Assembly (NCBI GenBank): GCA_964559125.1
Contig: CAZLGW010000012.1
Coordinates: forward strand, 1 to 64,000
Source of the DNA: Ravibacter sp964559125
GTDB taxonomy: Bacteria > Bacteroidota > Bacteroidia > Cytophagales > Spirosomataceae
Reading direction: 5' to 3'
Length of the DNA stretch: 64,000 nucleotides
Position numbers and translations under genes: made by a program. This document shows, one piece after another, positions 1-7,870 of this stretch. The first letter of the stretch is position 1. Each line of letters begins with the position of its first letter. The notes beneath the pieces are model-generated. The model saw only the letters and a list, made by a program, of their open reading frames with translations, searched no databases and was not told where the DNA came from.

Positions 1-38
1 TTTAGAATGAAATTTTTAAAACGTGAAGATGGAATGTG

Positions 39-428
39 ATGAGCGAAGACAACAATCGAAGCAAATGGCTACACCTCAGGCTAAGCCCTAAAGAGTACGA
101 AATCGTCCAACGGCATTTCAGCAAAACGACTTGCCGGAAGATCAGTGAATACGCTCGCAAGCGTCTGCTTTCTAAACCGGTTACAGTGAACTACCGTAAC
201 CAATCTCTGGACGAACTGATGAGGGAGCTGATCCAGCTCAAAAACGAACTCAACAGCATCGGCAACAACTTCAATCAGGCAGTCAAGAAGCTGCACACTT
301 TGAGCATGATCCGCCAGTTTCAGGACTGGATCGTCGCCTACGAAAACGACCGACAAAAGCTGATCGCCCATACTGGTAAAATCAAGGAGCTCATCACCAG
401 CCTGTCAGAGAAATGGTTGCAGTCATAA
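39..428 (+). CDS. MobC-like mobilization accessory protein
   Basis: A 129-residue basic, helical protein. The N-terminal half resembles a ribbon-helix-helix relaxosome protein (WLHLRLSPKEYEIVQ, then SEYARKRLL), and the C-terminal half is a helical QLKNELNSIGNNFNQ segment, the pattern of Bacteroidota MobC/MobA accessory proteins that bind oriT and help the relaxase nick. I chose the ATG at 39; a GTG lies directly upstream at 36. The end overlaps the relaxase start by 16 bases, so the two are translationally coupled. Family assignment rests on the NNFNQ-type motif and the neighbouring relaxase. The 38 bases before it are too short to show the promoter or oriT, which probably lies to the left of the window. 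Confidence 0.8.
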   Translation: MSEDNNRSKWLHLRLSPKEYEIVQRHFSKTTCRKISEYARKRLLSKPVTVNYRNQSLDELMRELIQLKNELNSIGNNFNQAVKKLHTLSMIRQFQDWIVAYENDRQKLIAHTGKIKELITSLSEKWLQS

Positions 429-1717
429 AAACCGGTAACTCCATTCGCCGGGGCTTTTACTATAACGAGAACAAAGTTGAACAGGGTGTCGCCGAATGCA
501 TCATGGCGGGAAACTATCCTTCCGAGCCAGAGGAGCTTTCTCAAAGCGCCCGGCTAAATATGCTTCTGCGTTTGGCCGACCTGAATCAAAATGTGCGGCG
601 GAGCAGCGTCCACATCTCCCTGAATTTTGATCCGTCTGAAAACCCGGACCGGGAGCAACTGCAGCGGATCGCTCAAACTTATATGGATAAGATCGGGTTT
701 GGTGAGCAGCCGTTTCTGGTCTACCGGCATCACGATGCCGCTCATCCCCACATCCATATCCTTTCCGTAAAAGTACGCCCGGATGGCACCCGGATTGAAA
801 CCCAGAATATCGGCCGAAATCTTTCCGAAAAAGCCCGCCGAGAAATCGAGCAGATTTTCGGACTCGTAAAGGCCGACGAGCGAAAACAGGAAAATGCTTT
901 CCAGCTTCAACCCGTCAATGTGGTTAAAGCGCTTTACGGCAAAAGCGAAACCAAACAGGCCATTGGCAATGTCCTGAATACCGTACTTGAAAAATACCGG
1001 TATACCAGTCTGCCCGAACTGAACGCAGTACTCCGGCAATACAATGTATCGGCGGATCGGGGCAATGAAAACTCCCGGGTTTACAAGGGCGGCGGATTGG
1101 TATATCGCATATTGGACCAGGACGGAAAGCCGGTCGGAGTACCCATCAAAGCCAGTGATTTTTATTCCAAACCGACGCTCAAATACCTGGAGGAAAAGTT
1201 TGTCGCTAACCAGGCGCTACGCATACCGCATAAGACCCGGATCAAAAACGCGATCGACCTGGCGTTGAAGCGTGGTGAAGGTTTAACGCTTACCGGCTTG
1301 GTACAACTCCTAGCCAAACAAGGCATTCATACCGTTCTGCGTCAAAATCCTGGAGGCTTGATCTACGGCATCACCTATGTGGATCATCGCACCCGGTGTG
1401 TCTTTAACGGGAGCGATTTGGGTAAGAGCTACAGTGCTAAAGCGATACAGGAGCGGTTATCCCAGGCTCCTGTTTTGGAGCAGAAACCACACCAGTATCA
1501 ATCTCTGAAAGCGGGAATCCATGTGCAATCCGATAGAGATGATTCTCCGGCGTTAGCCAATAATCATTTCAATGATCACCGATTTGTTAACGCCTCCTCT
1601 GAAACTGAAGATGTACTCAAAGCATTCACCGAGCCTATGCCAATGCAGGATTCCGCTCCTTTCACAGGGTATCGGAGAAAAAAGCGCAAGAAAAGGGGAC
1701 TATCCATCCATTTTTAA
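413..1717 (+). CDS. Relaxase/mobilization nuclease (MOBP-like)
   Basis: A 434-residue relaxase that would nick at oriT and stay covalently bound to the 5' end during transfer. Visible signs are an N-terminal RGFYYNENK segment (candidate nucleophile Tyr17 or Tyr18), VHISLNF at about residues 66-72, and the three-histidine metal motif HHDAAHPHIHI at residues 106-116. The C-terminus is rich in lysine and arginine. It starts inside the MobC-like gene and is followed 12 bases later by the coupling ATPase, so the three form one mobilization operon. No mating-pair formation genes are in the window, so this is either a mobilizable element or one whose other genes lie to the left. Confidence 0.93.
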   Translation: MVAVIKTGNSIRRGFYYNENKVEQGVAECIMAGNYPSEPEELSQSARLNMLLRLADLNQNVRRSSVHISLNFDPSENPDREQLQRIAQTYMDKIGFGEQPFLVYRHHDAAHPHIHILSVKVRPDGTRIETQNIGRNLSEKARREIEQIFGLVKADERKQENAFQLQPVNVVKALYGKSETKQAIGNVLNTVLEKYRYTSLPELNAVLRQYNVSADRGNENSRVYKGGGLVYRILDQDGKPVGVPIKASDFYSKPTLKYLEEKFVANQALRIPHKTRIKNAIDLALKRGEGLTLTGLVQLLAKQGIHTVLRQNPGGLIYGITYVDHRTRCVFNGSDLGKSYSAKAIQERLSQAPVLEQKPHQYQSLKAGIHVQSDRDDSPALANNHFNDHRFVNASSETEDVLKAFTEPMPMQDSAPFTGYRRKKRKKRGLSIHF

Positions 1718-1729
1718 AATGACTTCATT

Positions 1730-3721
1730 ATGGCAATGCATACAGGGGAAAATGAGCAGGCTCTAAGGAAGATCCTGGATATGACGAGGGTGATCAGCAT
1801 TGTACTGCTGGCACTACATTTCTATTACAACTGTTATGGAGCATTTGTCGAATGGAAGCTGGTAAGCCCGTTCAGTGATCGGCTTCTGATGAATATTCAC
1901 AAGACAGGGCTGTTTGATGAATTCGTTCGTGCCAAAATGATTGCACTGGGCTTTCTTGCTATTTCCCTGCTTGGAGCCAGGGGCCGGAAAAACGAAAAGC
2001 TCGGTTACCGGACCGCATTTAGTTACATAGGGATTGGTTTAACTGCATACTTTCTCAGCTATCCCTTACTGTCGCTGAAAATGAAAGCCACGGTAGTAGC
2101 CCTAATCTATATGGGAATCACCTCCATTGGCTTTATACTGATCCTGACCGGCGGAACCTTGATGACCCGGATCATTCGGAACCGGCTCAATAGTAAGGAT
2201 ATTTTTAATAAGGAGAATGAAACCTTTCCTCAAGAAGAGCGACTACTGGAAAATGAGTATTCCATTAACCTCCCGGCCCGTTACCAACTGAAAAACAAAA
2301 TCCGGGAGAGTTGGATCAACATCATCAATCCTTTCAGAGCCTTGATGGTATTGGGGTCGCCAGGATCCGGAAAATCCTACTTTGTGATACGGCATGTCAT
2401 CACCCAGCATATAGGGAAAGGGTTTACCATGTTCGTATATGACTTTAAGTACGACGATCTTACCCGGATCGCGTATAACACCTGGTTGAGTCACCGGCAT
2501 CTGTATCCGAAACCGCCAGCGTTTTACGTGATCAACTTTGATGATCTTACCCGCACTCACAGGTGCAATCCGTTGGATCCATCGGCGATGACCGATATTA
2601 CAGATGCTGCCGAATCTGCCCGTACCATCCTGATGGGCCTCAACCGGGAATGGATCAAAAGACAGGGAGATTTTTTTGTGGAGTCGCCGATCAACTTCCT
2701 GACGGCGATAATTTGGTATTTACGGAAATACCAGGATGGAGAGTTCTGCACGCTGCCCCACGTAATTGAGCTGATGCAGGCCGATTATGATGATCTGTTC
2801 AGTTTGCTCCGTACGGAAAAGGAAATAGAAGTGTTGATCAATCCGTTTGTGAATGCCTATCTGAACGATGTAATGCCGCAACTGGAAGGTCAGATTGCAG
2901 GGGCCAAGATTGCGATGGCCCGGCTTTCCTCTCCGCAGCTCTATTACGTACTTTCCGGTAATGACTTTACACTGGATATTAATAATCCGGAGGAGCCCAA
3001 GATTGTCTGCATGGGGAACAATCCTCAGAAGATACAGATTTATGGGGCCGTGCTATCCCTTTATGTGAGCCGTCTGGTAAAACTGGTCAATAAGAAGGGG
3101 AAGCAAAAAAGCAGCCTGGTTTTTGATGAGTTCCCGACCATTTACCTTAATAACATGGACAGCCTGATCGCTACCGCCCGTAGCAACAAGGTAGCGACCT
3201 GCCTGGGGATCCAGGATTTCAGTCAACTCCGGAAAGACTATGGCCGAGAGCAGGCTGATGTGATCATGAACATTACCGGGAATATCATTTCCGGGCAGGT
3301 GGCGGGAGATACGGCGAAGCAGCTATCGGATCGGTTTGGGAAAATAATGCAGGATCGGGAAAGTCTGTCCATCAACAGTAATGATACTTCCATAAGTCGT
3401 TCCAAACAGCTGGAATCGGCGATTCCGCCTTCCAAAATCGCTACACTCAGCTCCGGGGAGTTTGCGGGTATGGTGGCCGATGATCCGGATTGTAAGATTG
3501 AGCTGAAGGCTTTCCATTGTGAGATTGTGAATGATCACGAGGCGCTCAAGCAGGAACAGGATGGTTATAAGGAGATGGGGCCGGTCCGAAAGCTGGATGC
3601 GGATGTGATACAACGGAACTACCTGCAGATCAAGCAGGATGTGCAGGATATTATTGAGTCGGAGATGGAGAGGTTGTTGAATGATCCGGGGTTAGAGCAT
3701 TTGGTGGTGGGGAAAGGGTAA
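1730..3721 (+). CDS. VirD4/TraG-type coupling ATPase (YWFCY-domain mobilization protein)
   Basis: A 663-residue type IV coupling protein that delivers the relaxase-DNA complex to a secretion channel. The first 140 residues contain about four hydrophobic membrane segments, with an FYYNCYGAF sequence fitting the YWFCY N-terminal domain of Bacteroidota mobilization proteins. Walker A GSPGSGKS lies near residues 208-215 and Walker B LVFDEFPTIY near 460-470. DSLIATARSNKVATCLGIQD is the typical TraG/TraM-recognition region. It is the last gene of the mobilization operon; the IS element has inserted about 120 bases beyond its stop, leaving it intact. Confidence 0.93.
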   Translation: MAMHTGENEQALRKILDMTRVISIVLLALHFYYNCYGAFVEWKLVSPFSDRLLMNIHKTGLFDEFVRAKMIALGFLAISLLGARGRKNEKLGYRTAFSYIGIGLTAYFLSYPLLSLKMKATVVALIYMGITSIGFILILTGGTLMTRIIRNRLNSKDIFNKENETFPQEERLLENEYSINLPARYQLKNKIRESWINIINPFRALMVLGSPGSGKSYFVIRHVITQHIGKGFTMFVYDFKYDDLTRIAYNTWLSHRHLYPKPPAFYVINFDDLTRTHRCNPLDPSAMTDITDAAESARTILMGLNREWIKRQGDFFVESPINFLTAIIWYLRKYQDGEFCTLPHVIELMQADYDDLFSLLRTEKEIEVLINPFVNAYLNDVMPQLEGQIAGAKIAMARLSSPQLYYVLSGNDFTLDINNPEEPKIVCMGNNPQKIQIYGAVLSLYVSRLVKLVNKKGKQKSSLVFDEFPTIYLNNMDSLIATARSNKVATCLGIQDFSQLRKDYGREQADVIMNITGNIISGQVAGDTAKQLSDRFGKIMQDRESLSINSNDTSISRSKQLESAIPPSKIATLSSGEFAGMVADDPDCKIELKAFHCEIVNDHEALKQEQDGYKEMGPVRKLDADVIQRNYLQIKQDVQDIIESEMERLLNDPGLEHLVVGKG

Positions 3722-3829
3722 AAAGCTGACAAAAATACACTTCTTAAAAAAATCTTCTATAAGCACTAAAGCTATAACGAGCCGTGTCATTATCACCCCA
3801 TAGCCTTACAATTAAACATCTAATTCTCA

Positions 3830-3857
3830 TGGCTTTCGTCAATGTCGTTGACTTAAG
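3830..3857. repeat. Left target duplication and left inverted repeat of the IS
   Basis: Positions 3830-3839 read TGGCTTTCGT, repeated at 5251-5260. Positions 3840-3857 are the 18-bp terminal inverted repeat, matching 5233-5250 without mismatch. Confidence 0.95.
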
Positions 3858-5250
3858 GGAAAATGGTTACGTATATTACTAACCTTCGTATTTTTACACA
3901 TAGTATAATGAGGGAAGTGACCGACTGAAAATCGACAACGACTATCGAAGTAATTTAAACAATCATATTGACCATGAACTTGACAATCAAGGATTTTGGG
4001 CTCTCCACCGGGACGGAGAGCTTTACGGAGTATGCAGAAATAGGAAGCTGACAGTCAGGAATTTAGTTTTGATCATCATGACTTTTCGCACGAGCGTTCA
4101 GCGGGAAATGGATCGTTTTTTTTCTCGGTTGAACGATGAAGATTTCGATATCCGATCCGTTACGAAAGGTGCTTTCACAAAAGCCCGGGCCAAACTCAAA
4201 TACACGGCCTTTACCTCGCTGATGCACTCATCGCTGAAAATCTTCTATGAGCAGGCCCCGGTTGAGAAATGGATGGGTTTCAGGGTCTTGGCTGTGGACG
4301 GCAGCCGTTTAAATCTTCCTAAACATGCGAGCATTGATGAAGAATTTGGGCCATTTGACGATACAATTCGGCAAGCCAGATGCTCCTTGCTTTACGATGT
4401 GATCAATTTGGTCCCGGTAGATGGTCAGATTAGCAGCCTTGCCGCTGGCGAACGGCAGTTGTTGATCGAGCACCTGCCCCAACTACGGAAAGGAGATTTA
4501 CTTTTGATGGATCGGGGGTACCCGGCTCAATGGCTGTTTTTGTTGCTGGCAAGCAAAGGAATTGAGTTCTGTGCCCGATTGAGCGACTATAATTGGCAGG
4601 TAGCTGCGGATTTTGCGCTAAGTGCTAAACAACAAATACAGGTTACCTTCCAGGTAGCAAAAAAATACCACTCCCTGCTGAAAGAACATGGTGTTGATAC
4701 AGACAAATCCCTTACGGTTAGATTGGTAAAAGTAAAGCTTGACACGGGCAGGACCGAAATTCTATGTACCTCTCTGACTGACGAAGATCGTTTTCCTATT
4801 GGTATCTTCGGAGAACTATACCACCTGCGATGGAAAGCAGAGGAGGCTTTTAAAATGTTGAAAGCAAGGGCTGAACTTGAGTGCTTTTCAGGCAAAACCG
4901 CTCACGCCGTCAAACAGGATTTCCATGCAAAAATATTGGCGCTAAGCTTGTGTAGCATGTACGCCTTGCCCATTGAACAAAAAGTGAGACGAGAATTTCA
5001 AGCAGCACAAAACCGAAAGCACGCTCAGAAAATTAACCGAACTCACGCGCTAAGAGCTACTTATGAAATGATTACTCCCGCATTTCTAAAACAGAAATTC
5101 TCCCAGCTAATAACCCTTTTCGATGACTTACTCTACCAGACGCGGGAAATAGTCAGGCCCAGTCGGAAAAATCCTCGAAAACAAGGCAATCCAAAAAAAT
5201 ACTATATGACCTACAAAAAACTATGAAAACAGCTTAAGTCAACGACATTG
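3840..5250 (+). mobile_element. Complete IS4-family insertion sequence, 1411 bp
   Basis: Both ends carry the same perfect 18-bp inverted repeat, CAATGTCGTTGACTTAAG reading inward (3840-3857 and 5233-5250). The 10-bp sequence TGGCTTTCGT lies directly outside each end (3830-3839 and 5251-5260), a clean target-site duplication of the length usual in IS4/IS231-like elements. One transposase fills the element. Perfect ends and duplication indicate recent insertion, but the transposase is frameshifted. It landed in non-coding DNA between the coupling-protein gene and its terminator. Confidence 0.95.
3974..5226 (+). pseudogene. IS4-family transposase, broken by a single -1 frameshift near 4039
   Basis: The long frame from TTG 4069 (ATG 4078) has the DDE fold: AVDGSRLNLPK (first Asp), LLLMDRGYP (second Asp) and YHLRWKAEEAFKMLK (Y-R-E-K signature with the Glu). 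Its N-terminus is missing. The frame continues upstream without stop as RNRKLTVRNLVLI, whereas the ATG at 3974, in another frame, reads MNLTIKDFGLSTG and on to TEYAE before a stop at 4049. Adding one A in the run at 4038-4040 fuses the two into a normal-length protein of about 417 residues. I therefore call it a frameshifted transposase; programmed -1 frameshifting or a sequencing error are alternatives. Confidence 0.85.
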
Positions 5251-5260
5251 TGGCTTTCGT
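5233..5260. repeat. Right inverted repeat and right target duplication of the IS
   Basis: Positions 5233-5250 are the reverse complement of the left 18-bp repeat; 5251-5260 repeat the 10-bp target sequence at 3830-3839. Confidence 0.95.
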
Positions 5261-5267
5261 TTGAAAA

Positions 5268-5304
5268 AGGCTGTCTCATAAAAATGGGGCAGCCTCTTTT
5301 ATTT
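5268..5304. terminator. Bidirectional intrinsic terminator
   Basis: The arms AGGCTGTCTC (5268-5277) and GGGGCAGCCT (5286-5295) pair over ten positions, allowing G-U, around a nine-base loop, followed by CTTTTATTT on the plus strand. On the minus strand the arm is followed by TTTTTC. It sits between the plus-strand mobilization operon (now with the IS inserted before it) and the converging minus-strand ubiquitin-like operon, where a shared terminator is expected. Confidence 0.7.
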
Positions 5305-5353
5305 CTATCTGGAAAACCATACCCCTGTCCCAAAAAGTACAGCGATATTCCGG

Positions 5354-5812
5354 TTAGCGTTTCAACTTTAACCAGGACAGAATTCTCATTATCCGTCCCC
5401 AAAATGTGAGTCGCGCAGGACCCTTATGCACATTCTCGCCCTCATCATTGGCCTCAAGACGACTCTCATGCTCTGAATCAGCATAGAAGTGCTCCTTCAA
5501 TTGCTTATCCCTACGCCTACCAAGCTGAATTTGCTCTTCAGTCCAGGGCTCCGCGAAATGAACCTCATTTTTTCTGATCCAGTAATGAGACTGGCAATCA
5601 AAATTCCAGTTTCCTATCGACGGACTGAGCGAGACGGTTCGCCCGTCAAATGATAGCTGCCAGCCTGTAGGCGAAATCGGTGTGACCACTTCATTCCCAC
5701 ATCCGCATACACATTTGTGTATGGCTGAGCAATACTCGACTGAAATGTACAGCACTCCTTCTTCCAAAACCGTGGGCCTTAATTCCACGAACTTATGACG
5801 CAGCATCTTCAT
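5354..5812 (-). CDS. DUF6527 family protein of the ubiquitin-like operon
   Basis: A protein of about 152 residues starting at ATG 5812 (a second ATG is at 5806); the frame is open to 5881 but that would overlap the upstream gene further. Visible signature: LEEGVLYISVEYCSAIHKC, the cysteine cluster CVCGCG, TPISPTGW, SLSPSIGNW and CQSHYW, diagnostic of DUF6527. The CxCGC and CxxH residues suggest a bound metal. Its start overlaps the end of the E1-like gene. In known operons DUF6527 accompanies multi-ubiquitin and ThiF proteins; its role is not established to my knowledge, and a deconjugase or adaptor are possibilities. The last 30 residues are basic. Confidence 0.88.
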   Translation of the reverse strand: MKMLRHKFVELRPTVLEEGVLYISVEYCSAIHKCVCGCGNEVVTPISPTGWQLSFDGRTVSLSPSIGNWNFDCQSHYWIRKNEVHFAEPWTEEQIQLGRRRDKQLKEHFYADSEHESRLEANDEGENVHKGPARLTFWGRIMRILSWLKLKR

Positions 5813-6995
5813 TGAGAATTTTGCAGGTAGTAATAGCGAAAGAGCTGTGATACTCATTTTCCAGATCACCATAAAACCCAAATAGCTTTTTCCATTTCAA
5901 TACTGCGAGCGCGGCGTTGATGGAGTTTAGTTCGGCTATCTGAATATTAGTGGTATAGTCATTGACATCCGTGTCTGCCCCAAATATCCTCAATGGAAGG
6001 TGGTCATTTTTTTTAGGAGTGGCAGTGGTTACCCTGAGCGCGCCTGTCAATTGATCACCCACACAAATGACTCCAAGTCCCACATCAGAAAACCATACTC
6101 CAGCCGCGACCAAATAATCTGTTATCATCTTGCGAACGCTGTTTCTATCCACGCACACGAAAACGAACGACATCTCTTCCAGCTCAGATACTTTGTCCAC
6201 AGTTACGTAATAGCTGTGTGAATGAATGAATTTGTGGATTTTGGAGTATTTTTCTTGATAATAATCCGACTTTCTATGCCGCTGACCGAGTTCATCTATA
6301 GATGCGGCACCTGGGGAACGAAATGCGTTATGGGGGTCGAAAGTGTCGCCATCGTAAAGATGGATCTCCGAAACAGGTGTCTTTGCAACCAAATCTAAAA
6401 TATACGCACCGGTACCACCAAGCCCGATAATTGCCACTTTCTGCCCGCGCAGTTTATCGTTAATCGCTTCAATATTTGCCCGGCTGGCGTTGGTGTCTAT
6501 GTATTGGAATGTGGAAACATTTTCAACGTCAGGAATCACGTTAAATGTTTTTTCGGTGACCGAGCCGTCCAGAAATTTTGCAGGAGCTGAAATAATCTCC
6601 GTATACCGTTTCACCTTTTGGTAATAGTCTGGATATCCGCTTGCTGGTTTGTTCGAGAAGGACCGGTTCACATAAATTCCTGAACCCAGTGCCTTCCCGT
6701 TTGGATCGTGTTGAATGGCTGCAATAATATTACCATTCTGATCACATGGATCCTCGCCTATAAAATGGATGACATGTGTGTCAGGGCGAGCAGTTAACGT
6801 GGGTTCTGCGAGCATCAGGTTGCTCACTAAAGATCCGAATTGAAGCTGTCGCCCCGGATTTATATAGGGTACGTGGTGGACGAGTAGATACCCACCACGT
6901 ACTTCAATCTCATAACCTTCATTCCGAAGGCGTTTGAGGTCTGGACTACGATTTATCAGTTGCTGTGACATCGAAAACCATTTTATTTTTGACAT
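5793..6995 (-). CDS. ThiF/E1-like adenylyltransferase with N-terminal DUF6791-type domain
   Basis: A 400-residue protein expected to adenylate the C-terminus of the multi-ubiquitin protein with ATP. Residues 1 to about 160 resemble the DUF6791 domain found before ThiF domains; residues 180-400 are the ThiF/E1 Rossmann fold with GLGGTG (191-196), YDGD (214-217), and Asn223/Arg226 in the HNAFRSP segment. Cys281, Cys311 and Cys391 are candidates for a thioester cysteine; no CxxC zinc pairs are visible. The start at 6995 overlaps the multi-ubiquitin stop by 50 bases; an internal ATG at 6971 would overlap by 26. No separate E2 gene is nearby, so transfer may rely on the N-terminal domain or on an unlinked partner. 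Confidence 0.9.
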   Translation of the reverse strand: MSKIKWFSMSQQLINRSPDLKRLRNEGYEIEVRGGYLLVHHVPYINPGRQLQFGSLVSNLMLAEPTLTARPDTHVIHFIGEDPCDQNGNIIAAIQHDPNGKALGSGIYVNRSFSNKPASGYPDYYQKVKRYTEIISAPAKFLDGSVTEKTFNVIPDVENVSTFQYIDTNASRANIEAINDKLRGQKVAIIGLGGTGAYILDLVAKTPVSEIHLYDGDTFDPHNAFRSPGAASIDELGQRHRKSDYYQEKYSKIHKFIHSHSYYVTVDKVSELEEMSFVFVCVDRNSVRKMITDYLVAAGVWFSDVGLGVICVGDQLTGALRVTTATPKKNDHLPLRIFGADTDVNDYTTNIQIAELNSINAALAVLKWKKLFGFYGDLENEYHSSFAITTCKILNEDAAS

Positions 6996-7647
6996 TGACA
7001 GAGGAGCCTTTTACCAGTGTACCCTCAGGTTTGGGATCGCGGCCACGTGAGTAAGTTACCGTATAGCCTTTGTTCGGATTGGGATCGTAAGTGCCAAAAG
7101 CAAGCTCAACCAGTTCTTCAAAAGATATCAAATCCTTATGCCACTTTTTTTCCACCAGGTTGACAATAAGAGTGTATTCTACGACTCTTTGTTTAGAAAA
7201 AAATCGCTCTTTACCGGGACGTGCTAGGTCGACAATTTCATCGTCCAATATCTCATCGTCTTGCCAGCCTTCTTTGATGTCAAGGAACAGCACTTCCTCG
7301 GGAGAGATCCCTCCAAGCTCTCTGAGTTGAATTCCCCTGATAAATTGTTTATACCAGGTAAAAGGTTGACCGTTGATGAAAAAATGCAACTTCTTTCTTA
7401 CAAAAAAGTACTCGGTTTCAGGCCGTGCCAGATTAACGGCCTTCTCGTTTTCTATCAATTCATCCTTATACGGCCTGATTACTGATAGGTACAGCTCTGT
7501 GTCTAGTGGAATACCCGCGAGGCTTTTCAATTGAGCCCCGGTCAGATACTGTTCGTGGGTTTCGTGCTCTTTTCCCTCGATCACGAATTTCAAGGATACT
7601 TTCGGATAGGACGGCTTTGTACCGCCTTCATTAGCATCTTTTGCCAT
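6946..7647 (-). CDS. Multi-ubiquitin protein with three tandem ubiquitin-like domains
   Basis: A 233-residue protein. Domain 1 (about 16-84) and domain 2 (about 85-155) are clear repeats of each other: an L-x-FxI(E/N)G strand, a GxQLxxLxGI turn, and an endpoint NLARPETEYFF / DLARPGKERFF. Domain 3 (about 156-230) is divergent, ending TYSRGRDPKPEG...FDVTATDKS. This is the bacterial multiubiquitin architecture. The C-terminus has no Gly-Gly, so if the E1 activates it the acceptor end is unusual, or processing or repeat-to-repeat cleavage occurs. It is first in the minus-strand operon with the E1 and DUF6527 genes, all overlapping. Confidence 0.9.
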   Translation of the reverse strand: MAKDANEGGTKPSYPKVSLKFVIEGKEHETHEQYLTGAQLKSLAGIPLDTELYLSVIRPYKDELIENEKAVNLARPETEYFFVRKKLHFFINGQPFTWYKQFIRGIQLRELGGISPEEVLFLDIKEGWQDDEILDDEIVDLARPGKERFFSKQRVVEYTLIVNLVEKKWHKDLISFEELVELAFGTYDPNPNKGYTVTYSRGRDPKPEGTLVKGSSVNVKNKMVFDVTATDKS

Positions 7648-7698
7648 GTTGTTATTGATTTTAATGAGATGAAAATTTTACGATACACTTTCACCAGG

Positions 7699-7723
7699 CC
7701 TATCGTCCCGGTCAAACGATAGG
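7699..7723. promoter_or_regulatory. Inverted repeat upstream of the ubiquitin-like operon
   Basis: CCTATCGT (7699-7706) and ACGATAGG (7716-7723) form a perfect 8-bp inverted repeat 52 bases before the multi-ubiquitin start. A GGTCAAA direct repeat overlaps the right arm. An operator or leader hairpin are both possible; no binding protein can be named. Confidence 0.4.
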
Positions 7724-7738
7724 TCAAATCATACAGGG

Positions 7739-7770
7739 CTTGGCTATTCCGCATAAAGACCGTAGCTTTG
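7739..7770 (+). promoter_or_regulatory. Bacteroidota -33/-7 promoter for a candidate small RNA
   Basis: CTTG (7739-7742), 20-base spacer, TAGCTTTG (7763-7770) matches the TTG/TTTG - TAnnTTTG consensus. The geometry is the same as the promoter of the XRE operon at 8253-8284. The predicted start is near 7777, ahead of a terminator but no protein gene. Confidence 0.55.
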
Positions 7771-7776
7771 AAGTGC

Positions 7777-7858
7777 TAAAACAATACTACGAGTGCCATT
7801 TTAAGGCATCTATGACCTTAGTGGAATTCAAGCCAGGTGATTTCGCCTGGTTTTTTTT
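7777..7858 (+). ncRNA. Candidate small RNA of about 80 nt
   Basis: A good promoter at 7739-7770 is followed about 60 bases on by an intrinsic terminator: arms CCAGGTG (7833-7839) and CGCCTGG (7844-7850) with a short loop, then eight T (7851-7858). A smaller hairpin TGCC/GGCA (7794-7797, 7805-7808) lies between. No gene is on this strand; the only ATG (7813) would give a 15-codon peptide running through the terminator. It lies between the 3' end of the DUF2188 gene and the 5' end of the multi-ubiquitin operon, both on the opposite strand. This is a prediction from signals only. Confidence 0.45.
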
Positions 7859-7870
7859 ATGACCGGTATA

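Noticed and set aside
554..1039. 161-residue minus-strand frame
   Set aside because: Shadow of the relaxase gene.
7675..7858. Open stretch on the plus strand ending in FKPGDFAWFF
   Set aside because: No start codon before 7813 and the last codons are the terminator hairpin; the small-RNA reading explains the signals better.
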